Positions 1-10,320 of a DNA stretch of 64,000 nucleotides are shown piece by piece (the first letter of the stretch is position 1; every line of letters begins with the position of its first letter). A model generated the notes under the pieces. That model was not told the DNA's origin. It ran no database searches and saw only the letters and a program-made list of their open reading frames with translations. The translations under genes were made by a program, and so were the position numbers. Source of the stretch: Xestospongia muta (taxonomy: Eukaryota; Porifera; Demospongiae; Haplosclerida; Petrosiidae); contig OY848923.1 in the NCBI GenBank assembly GCA_963693285.1, positions 57,331 through 121,330 of the forward strand, read 5' to 3'.

Positions 1-3000
1 ATGTCATAATAATGACATCATCAACTAACCAGATCATTTTTCACTTTCAATTCACTATTGTTATGTATGTCTGTATACACAGATACAATAATACTAATGA
101 CCACACCCATCTGCCAAAGCTCCTCATCACCCTCAATAAGTATTGTAGCACTTTCCTTTGGTATCCATGGCAACACATTCTCCAAGGCAGGGAGATCACT
201 ATTGTGTAATATAGACAGGTCACATGAAAAGAGGACACAGAAAAGAGTACGAAATAATGAGTGTGGAAGAGAAGGAGTTATCGTCAGTGAAGAAGGAGAA
301 TATAACAGTATTCCAGAAGCACAGTCTTGTAATACATCAGGTGTAATACTAGAAAACTAAAGAGTATTGTATTATATATGTACATGTGAGGATATATTGA
401 CCTTGTCTTTTAGTGTCTCAATTAAAACAGATTTGAAAGGGTTAATAAAAGATGTCATTGCAATGTGAGAATGTAGGCAACAAAAATAAACACCTTTAAC
501 AATAACACTATAAATTAGAGAGAGTAAGAAACGAAGGACAGTTAATGACATACTCTGATAATAAAATTGGTGATGATTCAGAGAACAACTTTATAACAAG
601 ACCACCTGCAGTCATCATGTAATTGTCAGGATCAGGAAGACATTGGACAAGATGAAGATAACATTGAACAACATCTTCCATATTTACAAGAGCACCTATC
701 ATTAACATATCATTATAATAAATACATTAAATTGAAGTACATACTAGCAGTCATAATCCATGATAGAATGTCACATAGTAATGTCTTCCAATGTTCAGTT
801 GAGACCTGTACTTAATGTAATATATTTCATTATGGATTCTATACTAACCAATATTATGTCACTATTAATTTGTGACAATAATTGAAGAAGTTTTAGTTTT
901 TCGTTGCTCTCCACAGTCAATAATTTAGGAAGTGATGAACATAACATTTGAATTATTTCACAACCCAAACTTGTTTCATGAAGTAATGACTTTTGGAAAT
1001 GACATTTCAACATAGCTTCTAAAAATTTCCAGTAATACAAATTATTGTATCGTAATGTAGATGGTAGTAGCATTTGTTGAAGATGCTTTGCCAAATAAAG
1101 TAATGGTTGATGATGATCATGTTGTGATAACTAGAGTAGACAAAGATATTTATGTAAACAGTAGTATCATGTGATGAGAAAATGGCTGACAGAGATAGTG
1201 TTCAAGACAACAATCAAAATATGAAATCTACTTGCACGGAAAACTGTCATTCTCCTGTAATTCATGGTGTTGTACAATCAAAGAAAGCTACTTTAGTTTT
1301 ATTGTGGAGTACAGCAATCCATTTTTATTATATTCTCTCATTTGTGAATCCATTCGATCTATCTTATATTCATATCTACACTACTGTTATATTTGGTGTA
1401 CTTCTTCTACTTTACCCACTCTCAGGATGGCTAGCTGATGTCTATTTAACTCGATACAGAGCTATGTTTATTGGACTCTGTTTTGTAATAACTGGTTCTT
1501 GTATATCTACAATAGTGAGGTTTCCATACCATCAAATTGAATTGCTAGGATTTATAATAGCAGCAATAGGACAGGCCTTCTTTGAAGTTAATGCTATTCA
1601 GTTTGGACTAGACCAGTTAGAAACTTATTCAACTGAAAATCACAAAGCATTTATATATTGGTTTTATTGGACAATTGAAATTGGCCATTTTCTTTATGGA
1701 ATAACTGTCTGTAGTGCTAGACAATTTTACGATCATGAGCTAGGATTCAATATAGTAGCAACAATATTTTCTATTATACAAATTATAGCTCTCGTTGCTA
1801 TTGGAATACAAGTGTGTTTGTGGAGATATAAATTCAACCAACACCCAACTGGATTTCATCCATTTAAACTGATATTTCAAATACTCAACTATACTCGTAA
1901 AAAAAGAATCTCCAGACATTATAGTGCTTTTCAATATACTGATAACGAAGTTGCTACGTGTCTTGATCGAGCTAAATTTAAATATGGAGGTCCATTCTCA
2001 ACAGAACAAGTTGAAGATGTTAAAGTTTTCTTTTATTTGCTGTTTATTCTAGTTCCACTATCAGTAGTATATTATACTGATGAGTTATATACTATGTCCA
2101 AGCAATTTGAGTCACTGTCGTTAAATGACACAGTAGATTATGGTAAGTGTTTATTAACAGAAGTTCCTAATTGGATCAGAAGTACATTAGCAGTGTTGTT
2201 ATTACCAATTTATATCTTGTTTATTAGTCAAGCTCTGAATAAAATCACGCATCACTCTTGGTTGCTATGGCGACTTGGTATTGGCCTATCATTCACTTTT
2301 GTTGCAATTATTGCCTTATTTGGTATTCAACTTTACATCACATTAGAATCAATATCAAATAACACTTATATTACAAGCTATGATGGCAGTAGCTGTTATG
2401 TAGGAGACAAAGTCAACTTTAACTGGCTTATTATTCCTGAATTCTTCAACAGTCTTAGTTATGTTGTTGTCTTTAGTACAACATTAGAATTTATATGCGC
2501 ACAATCTCCTTACAGTATTAAAGGATTTCTCATCGGAATCTGGTTTGCTTTCCAAGGCTTTGATATAATATTACTTAGTATTCAACAAACATTTTATTTA
2601 GACTGTTACTTTGGGTATTATATTGGCAAAGGGCTTATTATGACTGGATTTATTATACTATATATCTATGCTTCTAAACAGTATCGTTATAGAAAAAGAC
2701 AAGATAAAGATGTCCGTGCAATACTTGAAGATTATTACACTATTAAAGATGAAGAGTCTCTTGAAGACGGTAACACTGATAATATTAGTGCTGATGACTT
2801 GACATATAATACATTAAATATTATGAAATATTAAATTATTTAATTTATTTATTACGTGTTAATACTAACCTTGAGAATTATTAGCGGAAGTAATTGTTCA
2901 TTGTTCTGTAAAGAGTATATATAATTATTTTTAATATAAGTAACATTATATACCTTAGCTATCTCAGTTAATATGTGAAGTACTTTATCATCAGAGAGTA

Positions 3001-5489
3001 TTCCAGTATATAATATACTGATATAACAATCCATTAAGAGCTCAATATCATCCAATGACCTCATATCATCTTTAATGAGTGCAACTATCTGATTTGAAAG
3101 AGCAACACACTTCTCCTCCACATTATCAGCAGAAAATGTTTCTGATAATAGTGGCAGTACATCACATGTCATAGAGATCCATTTTGAACTATATTTACTA
3201 GTATTGAGTACTAGTTTCTGTAGCACTGTTAACTGAAGATTGGTGCCATGTGACTGGTACTCTAGTAGACAGTGAGATATGACTCCACATATTATAGGTA
3301 GGATGTAGTCAATGCAAGATCTAACAACAGATGTTTGCATTGAAGATGACTCAATGACTTTGGTGGGTAAATAAAATGCTATTAATAGATCAGAGACACG
3401 GCAAGAAATCTAAAAAATATTAGAACTATATAACTCATTTAACTTATTAGTAACTCACTTTACTATCTTGTTTTCCTGTTAATTTATCCACTAATAATTG
3501 CTGTAATCTATTTCTCAATTGTTCAATACATTGAGTGTAATCATTAGTATGAGACCAGTGGACAACGATCTCCACAGTTCTAGCAATACAGTGACATATC
3601 CCATCACATTGTACTTCAGGAGATGAGAACACATCATGGACTAAACTCAATATCTAGTAAGATTATAAAAATAGTAATAAATATATCAAATAATACTGAC
3701 TAGATCTAATAGCTGAGGTAAATAAGGTTCTTCCTCTTTCATTAATCCCACACTATAATTCACACATTCTATAAAAGCTGTAACAATATTGCTTGTTTCA
3801 ACAAAAGAGCTTGCAGCATGTTCACCATGAATCCTATAAATGACAATAAATAAATAGAACATACATTTCTCATTTTACTTACCCATTTCTCATTCTTCCA
3901 ATAAAATTAAGAGCCACACCCACATCATTAGAATGGACTTTTAACAATTGACTTAATAATGGTAGCAAACATGGATACACTACTTTTGTATTACCATATC
4001 CTCCATTACCCAATAGTGTCCACAAACCAGGTAACATTGCTTTCTGAATATTAATATAATCATACCACATCTGTGTATGTGAAAATATAGTGATCACTCA
4101 ATTATCTATCCATTTATATGACCATCCATCCATTTAAATAGCTATGTATCTATTTAAAAGGTTTATGTATCTATCACATACTGGTATGTTTGATAATAGC
4201 AATAAAGCTGAGTCCCATAATGGCTGAACTACTAATGGATCACTCTCTCCTAAGTTACTCAATACCAGAGGACAGAATTGTTGAGGATGATCACTAATAT
4301 AACTTGTTTGTTTAATAAGAGTTATAATTAGTGAATAAATACTGCCACGAATCTATTAAAATCAATGACATCATTATTACATAATGTTAGTCACTTACTA
4401 GAGGATTATTGTGTTTTAGTAATTTCCAGAGCCTGTTTTCTTTTAGAAATGGTTGCCAAATATCAGATATCTCTACTTCACTGAGGTACTCTTTGTCTAA
4501 CTGTTGAAGGGTGTGGCCTATTCCTGATATTGCCATAACAACTGCTCTTTCATATCGTTGGATACGTTCATCTTCTGGTACAACTCTAAAGGTAAGATAA
4601 TACAGTATATAAAGGGTTAAAATATGTACTTTGGATCTGAAAAAGTATCAGGAGTTTCTTTGAGAACAATATCTCTAGCATACTAAAGTAATATATAATA
4701 TAATATTATGTATTCTATAACTCTTACTGTTATAATAGATTTTAATCCAAATTTGTATGCCTCTGTTTGTTTATTTGAAGGAAATGCAACAAAAAATGCA
4801 TTTTGAGCAGCCACTGCACTTGGTCGATAAGGATCACACATTCCAGCTACCCAAGGACCAATTAAACTTCGAACATGAGGACCAAGATTTTTTTTGACTT
4901 TCTCAGCACATGTTTTAAGAGCTTGATGACTAGCTTCACGTACTCTGTGATCATTATCCTACATAACATTAGAGGTATATCAGTAGTTAATATATGCACT
5001 GACCATGCTGAGTTTTGAGTACATTAATGGCCATAACTGTAAACTTGATGTCACTATTTCCACTGGTTCTTGTTCGCATAATGTAATGTATTCCTGTAGG
5101 GCCTAGAACAGACATAATACAATTATAATTAATAATTATTATTGCAAAATACTTTTAATTTTGTAGTGGTATCTCGTTTTCCTAATTGCTTTAAAACTAC
5201 TTGAAAAGTGGTATCAACTCGTAACAAAATATCATCGGACACATTGCTAGCACCTCCTACAAATCATCAAATTAATATCATTAATATTATATCATTACCT
5301 TCAGAATTACCTCCTGATACAGCATCAAACCCAATAAAACCAATGGCTTCACCACCTAAAAGCTCACTCATACGACCACTACTAGCAGCCTATACAATAT
5401 TATGATATTAACAATAAAAATACCATTCAATTTACTTTAACATTTCCCTTGACTCTCTGATCAGTTCCTTTCTTTCCTTTCTTAGGCAT
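1..5489 (-). CDS. LTN1: Listerin E3 ubiquitin ligase (5' and middle part, 3' end off window)
   Basis: LTN1 is the ribosome-quality-control E3 ligase that ubiquitinates nascent chains on stalled 60S subunits. The start codon (complement of 5487-5489) opens MPKKGKKGTDQRVKGNVK. Later exons give SSGRMSELLGGEAIGFIGF (about 5340-5390), TFQVVLKQLGKRDTTTKLKA (about 5160-5230) and DNDHRVREASHQALKTCAEK (about 4860-4960). These match the N-terminal listerin region in order. HEAT-like helical exons follow leftward to about 79-212 and continue past base 1, so the C-terminal RING is not in the window. There are many short introns. One large intron (about 1131-2869, phase 0, donor CAAG/GTTAGT) carries another gene on the opposite strand. 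The start lies 56 bp from that of the divergent CTH copy. N-terminal identity is very secure; exon limits left of 1130 are approximate. Confidence 0.92.
1182..2834 (+). CDS. Intronless MFS/POT-like transporter nested in LTN1 intron
   Basis: An uninterrupted 550-residue frame starts at ATGGCTGACAGAGAT. About ten to twelve hydrophobic segments span residues 35 to 505, with a hydrophilic loop near 230-275 and an acidic cytosolic tail. The segment LSGWLADVYLTRYRAM after the second membrane helix resembles the MFS loop 2-3 motif and the oligopeptide (POT/SLC15) version of it. Family assignment rests on that and on overall layout; the substrate is unknown. The gene has no introns in an intron-rich neighbourhood. 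It lies wholly inside one LTN1 intron on the opposite strand, which hints at retroposition or independent insertion. It ends 35 bp from the flanking LTN1 exon. It could also be another MFS branch. Confidence 0.72.
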   Translation: MADRDSVQDNNQNMKSTCTENCHSPVIHGVVQSKKATLVLLWSTAIHFYYILSFVNPFDLSYIHIYTTVIFGVLLLLYPLSGWLADVYLTRYRAMFIGLCFVITGSCISTIVRFPYHQIELLGFIIAAIGQAFFEVNAIQFGLDQLETYSTENHKAFIYWFYWTIEIGHFLYGITVCSARQFYDHELGFNIVATIFSIIQIIALVAIGIQVCLWRYKFNQHPTGFHPFKLIFQILNYTRKKRISRHYSAFQYTDNEVATCLDRAKFKYGGPFSTEQVEDVKVFFYLLFILVPLSVVYYTDELYTMSKQFESLSLNDTVDYGKCLLTEVPNWIRSTLAVLLLPIYILFISQALNKITHHSWLLWRLGIGLSFTFVAIIALFGIQLYITLESISNNTYITSYDGSSCYVGDKVNFNWLIIPEFFNSLSYVVVFSTTLEFICAQSPYSIKGFLIGIWFAFQGFDIILLSIQQTFYLDCYFGYYIGKGLIMTGFIILYIYASKQYRYRKRQDKDVRAILEDYYTIKDEESLEDGNTDNISADDLTYNTLNIMKY

Positions 5490-5545
5490 TTTCAGCTGCT
5501 CATTAAGTTGTGGGTGGAGCTAGTATGATAGGTGTGTGGGTTAAT
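5490..5545. promoter_or_regulatory. Bidirectional promoter, LTN1 / CTH copy 1
   Basis: Only 56 bp separate the two divergent start codons, so both 5' UTRs and the core promoter must lie here or overlap coding sequence. It contains repeated GGTGTGTGGG/GTGGGTGG words of the CACCC-box type and no obvious TATA box. Confidence 0.55.
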
Positions 5546-7303
5546 AATGGCAGCTAAGTTTGGTACTCTTGCAATACATGCTGGACAGAGTCCAGATCAA
5601 TGGAAATGCAAGGCTGTAATGCCACCTATTACCACTTCAACTACTTATAAACAACAAGAGCCAGGGCAACCAGTAAGTGCAGCTGTCACGTAGTGCCATG
5701 TCTCCATTATATGTGTAGGTGCAGTATGCTTATATTGCTGATGGCAACTCTACTAGAAACGTTTTGGAGAGCACATTAGCTGCACTTGAAGGAGCAGATT
5801 ATGGTAAATCAAAAATTTGCTATTTTATTTAATATTCTTTATAGCATTTGTCACTAATTCTGGTTCTACTGCAACTACACTGATCTTTCAAGCCATATTG
5901 CAGCCAGGAGATGAGCTGTTAACATCAGATGATGTTTATTATGGTAATTCCAATATATATATATATCATAACACATTACTGTTGGTAGGTTCTAATACTT
6001 TGTTCAAGAAAGTAGCTACTAATTTTGGAGTGACTACATCATTCGTTAATGTACTTGATATTAATAGTTTGGAAGCTGCTATTAACAACAATACTAAGGT
6101 CTGTTAATAATATATCTAATTATTATAGTTTGATATCACTTTAGATGGTCTGGTTGGACTGTCCTAGTAATCCACTATTAAATATAGTAGATATTAAGAA
6201 AACTGCTGATATAGTACACTCAAAAGTTTGTACACAATACAATATAATATTATATTAATATTTTAATGTAGAATTGTTTCCTAATAGTTGATAGTACATT
6301 TAGTACACCATATTTTCAGGTATTTTTATTGTTAATATAATTGGTTTTATAACAAGTAGCGCCCACTTTTATTTGGAGCTGATATTGTGATGCACTCAGC
6401 AACAAAGTTCATTAATGGTGGGAGCGTATCTATTGGAATATTATCATTGTATTTTGTACAGGACATGGTGATGTCTTAATGGGTATAATATGTACTAGTA
6501 ATACTGATATTGCCGACAAGTTAAACCAGTTGCAAACCAGTCAGTATACTAATTACACATATATCATTTCTGTTATGTCCTGTTAGCTGTTGGTGCTGTC
6601 CCTAGTCCTTTTGACTGTTATCTTGCTAATAGAGGTATCAGAACACTACATGTTAGAATGAAACAACATGCTCACAATGCTATGATAATAGCTCAATATC
6701 TAGAGTCTTCACCACTAGTAGAACAGACCATATATCCTGGTATTATAACTTATGTCTTATATATAGATTATATATATTATATATAGGACTACCATCTCAT
6801 CCACAATATGATATTGTTAAGAAACAATGTACTGGTTTTGGGGGAATGGTCACATTTAAAATATTAGGAACACTTGAGAATGCAAAGAAATTTATAACCA
6901 GTCTTAAAGTACATTAGTCAATTAGCATTAATTAATATAATTATTACCAATTATTAGATATTTCAACCTGCAGTAAGTTTGGGAGGTTTAGAAAGTTTAG
7001 CAGAAATCTGGTATGTTCTATCACGACATCATTATGACATCATAGCTACATTATTAGTACAATAATGACTCGTAAAGATATGTCTCCTGAAGGCAAAGCA
7101 AAAATTGGTATTACAGAAAATTTAGTAAGTAAATTAAATTATAATTATTTTATTTTATTAGCTAATTAATAGATAAGGTTATCTGTTGGATTAGAAGATG
7201 AACAAGATTTAATAAATGATTTGTCTCGAGCTTTAAAAGTAATTTTATAATAATTTATTTATTTAACTGATCTTTTCTGCTATAGGCTTCACAGGAAATA
7301 TAG
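5546..7303 (+). CDS. Cystathionine gamma-lyase-like, tandem copy 1 (diverged)
   Basis: A fold-type I PLP enzyme of the Cys/Met metabolism family, split over about a dozen short exons. It starts MAAKFGTLAIHAGQSPDQWK and ends ASQEI. Visible landmarks are the PLP-lysine motif HSATKFING (about 6391-6418), LIVDSTFSTPYFQ with the pyridine-binding Asp, and the C-terminal RLSVGLEDEQDL. Compared with human CTH and the adjacent copy, several contacts differ. The YSRSGNPTRN-type loop reads YIADGNSTRN, so the phosphate-contact Arg (human Arg62) is Ala. NRYFR reads NTLFK, so the substrate Arg (human Arg119) is Thr. ASGLAA reads NSGSTA. The catalytic Lys and Tyr114 equivalents remain. It is intact but may have altered substrate or cofactor handling. 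Part of the gene is nearly identical to copy 2 (see findings). Confidence 0.88.
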
Positions 7304-7639
7304 TCTTTTGATAAACAATAAATAATTATTTTAATTATAATAAATAAACTCACTAGTAAGGTCACCACAGTTAAATTATAATTCCAAATTATAATTCTAT
7401 TTAATTATTATAAATAATTCTATTTAATTAAAAATAGATCTATAAAAAGATCTATAATTCTATTATTTTAAGAGTATTTAGAAGGCTAGTCAGTTGGATT
7501 GTATGAACAACACAACTTCACCTTTTTAAAAAAGTAATAAAATGTTGAGCTGGCAAGCCTAGGACCAATAAATTAGCGTCTAAGTACTAATAAATTCATT
7601 AGTAAGATCACCACACCCGCTTACTTATTATTTAAGACA
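7304..7639. other. Spacer between the tandem CTH copies
   Basis: AT-rich, with local palindromic TTTAATTATTATAAAT stretches. A repeated piece, TAATAAACTCACTAGTAAGG near 7343 and TAATAAATTCATTAGTAAGA near 7589, may be a remnant of the duplication boundary. No coding signal seen. Confidence 0.5.
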
Positions 7640-9397
7640 ATGGCAGTGCCACCCTTCCCTCATTTCGGTACTAAAGCTATCCACACCGGACAGGAACCAG
7701 AACAATGGGAATGTAAAGCATTAGTACCACCTATTTTCACTGCCACCACTTACAAACAAGATGAGCCAGGAAAACCAGTAAGTTCCTAAGCAGTCATGTG
7801 ACAATCATATGATCTCAACTTACTACAGGTTATGCATGATTACATTCGAGATGGTAATCCAACACGAACTTCACTTGAGAAAGCATTAGCAGCTTGTGAA
7901 GATGCTAAATATGGTAGACGTCATTCACTATACATAGTATATTATATCTCTATTTTGTTAGCGTATGTGTATAGCTCTGGTATGGCAGCAGTATCTGCTG
8001 TAGTTCATTGCTTGTTAAAGTCAGGCGATCACATTGTATCAGTTAATGATGTTTATGGCGGAGTAAACCGTTATTTTCGTAAAGTTGCCTCTAATTTTGG
8101 CATCACAGCAACTCTAGTTGATGCTACTGTTCCTAGTAATGTTAAGAATGCTATACAAGAGAATACAAAAGTACATTAAATATTTCAATGAGTTAAACAA
8201 TGCATCACTCTCTTTAGATATTGTGGATGGAATCACCAACTAACCCGACATTAACTGTCATAGATCTCCGACTAATGGCAGATATTGCTCATAAAAAGGT
8301 TTTATATTAAAATAATTATACATATCAATAATAACTTTGTTATTATAGGGATGCACTCTTGTTGTTGATAATACTTTTTTCTCACCTTATTTTCAAGTAA
8401 ATATCTTAGTTTTCTATATGCACATATTCACTTGTTGCCATAGCGACCATTATCTCTAGGTGCTGATATTGTCTTGCATTCTTTAACAAAATATTTAAAC
8501 GGTAACTAAAATCCCTTACATTTTATTGTGTTTCATAGAATGTTAGGTCACTGTGATGTCCTGATGGGTGCTTTGTGTACTAATAATGATGATTTCTCTA
8601 AAAAAATGAAGTTCCAACAACTCGGTATGTAACAATGATATCTCATCAATTCCAATATCTCCTCCTGTTAGCTGTTGGTGCTGTCCCTAGTCCTTTTGAC
8701 TGTTATCTTGCTAATAGAGGTATTAGAACACTACATGTTAGAATGAAACAACATGCTCACAATGCTATGAAAATAGCTCAATATCTAGAGTCTTCACCAC
8801 TAGTAGAACAGACCATATATCCTGGTATTATAACTTATGTGTTATATATAGATTGTATATATTATATATAGGACTACCATCTCATCCACAATATGATATT
8901 GTTAAGAAACAATGTACTGGTTTTGGGGGAATGGTCTCATTTCGTTTGAAAGGAAACAGTGATACCGCCAAAAAATTTATTAAAAGTGTCAAGGTAGCAA
9001 CCTAGTCATGTGATAGTCATGTGATCTTTTAATTGAAGATATTTACATTGGCTGAGAGTCTTGGAGGAGTAGAGAGTTTAGCAGAAATACCGTAAGTATG
9101 TACATAATAAGTATATCAATTATATTTTAATTACAGGAGTTTAATGACTCATATCTCTGTACCAGAGGATGAACGAGTTAAACTTGGTATCACTGATACA
9201 TTGGTTAGTAGATATTATATATATATATAGTCTTTGTTTACTAGTTACCCACCCACTCACATGATTAGGTCCGTTTATCGGTGGGTCTTGAAGATGTAGA
9301 GGATCTTGTACAAGACTTAGACCAAGCATTGAAAGTATATATTATAATAAGTAACATTATAATAATAAATAATTTCTTTTTATAGGCTGCTCAGTAA
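7640..9397 (+). CDS. CTH: Cystathionine gamma-lyase, tandem copy 2
   Basis: CTH cleaves cystathionine to cysteine, 2-oxobutyrate and ammonia in transsulfuration and can also make H2S. The start is MAVPPFPHFGTKAIHTGQEP and the end LDQALKAAQ. All expected contacts are visible: YIRDGNPTRT (phosphate Tyr and Arg), SSGMAAV, NDVYGGVNRYFRK, SPTNPT, LVVDNTFFSPYFQ, the PLP-lysine in HSLTKYLNG (about 8474-8501), GAVPSPFDCYLANRG, ESLGGVESLAEIP and VRLSVGLEDVEDL. Exon layout follows that of copy 1. This is the canonical enzyme of the pair and probably carries the ancestral role. Confidence 0.93.
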
Positions 9398-9523
9398 TAT
9401 TGAAAATTAGAGACTAACTATATGAAGTCCAATCTATATTTGTGATAATTTTATGGCAATTATTAATATTTACTAATTAATAGTGGGTGTGGTTGATATG
9501 TTATGAATAATTATTATTAAGAG

Positions 9524-10189
9524 ATGTCATGGTGGAGACAAATGCTAAGAAGTGTTATTAGAGGGAGTGATGTTCTCAAAGGAACTGATATGAATGGCAA
9601 CCAATACTTTGAAAAAATTACAAAAAGTTAGTTTTATAAAACCAATTCGGTTGATCTTATAATCTTGTACAGCTGGTCAAGTGAGACGCAGTGTAAAAAT
9701 AAAGGAAAGAGGTCATCAACCTGTGGATTATTCTCAACATTTAGTACCTCCAGAATGGGACAGTAAGAATTCATTAAAATGGGCGTGACTATTCATTGTA
9801 TTTCAGGATGGTTACGTAAACTACAACAAGATCCACCCACACTTAAAGTGAGCTAATAAATAATGATATAATAATGATGTCATACTGACATCATTAGGAA
9901 CAACAACAACGTATCATAGGAAATGAAATACTGAAGAGAAAAGTGAGTGAGTTGGAAAGTAATCAGGTAGGTGTGGTCTTTGTTAATTAATTATTTTAAT
10001 TATTGATTAATCAGGAACCAACAATTAAGCAAGGTAATAATTATAATTAATGGGTTTTATATTAATATTGTTTCCATAGCAACAGACCATGCCTCTGCCC
10101 CTTCATTTAAGGGAGAAAATGAGCCATCTGATAATCCAACCAGTACTGGTAATACCTTCAAACCAGGATCATGGAAACCACCCAATTAA
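9524..10189 (+). CDS. NDUFAF2: Mitochondrial complex I assembly factor NDUFAF2 (mimitin)
   Basis: NDUFAF2 (B17.2L) is a mitochondrial chaperone acting late in complex I assembly. The frame starts MSWWRQMLRSVIRGSDVLKG, then GTDMNGNQYFEKI, then LVPPEWDRWLRKLQQDPPT. It ends with the diagnostic tail DHASAPSFKGENEPSDN / TSTGNTFKPGSWKPPN, which matches the human C-terminal HASAP...STGKTFQPGSW pattern. About five exons with introns of roughly 40-60 bp. It is convergent with the TDRD7-like gene, 131 bp stop to stop. Confidence 0.93.
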
Positions 10190-10320
10190 TTAATAAAGTC
10201 AGTCATATGACTACAATACATATGATCACATGACTAGAGAATAATAGTTTATATGTAAAATGATAAAATTGATATGACTATAACATAGGTCACATGATAT
10301 ACAAGTGATACAATATGACA

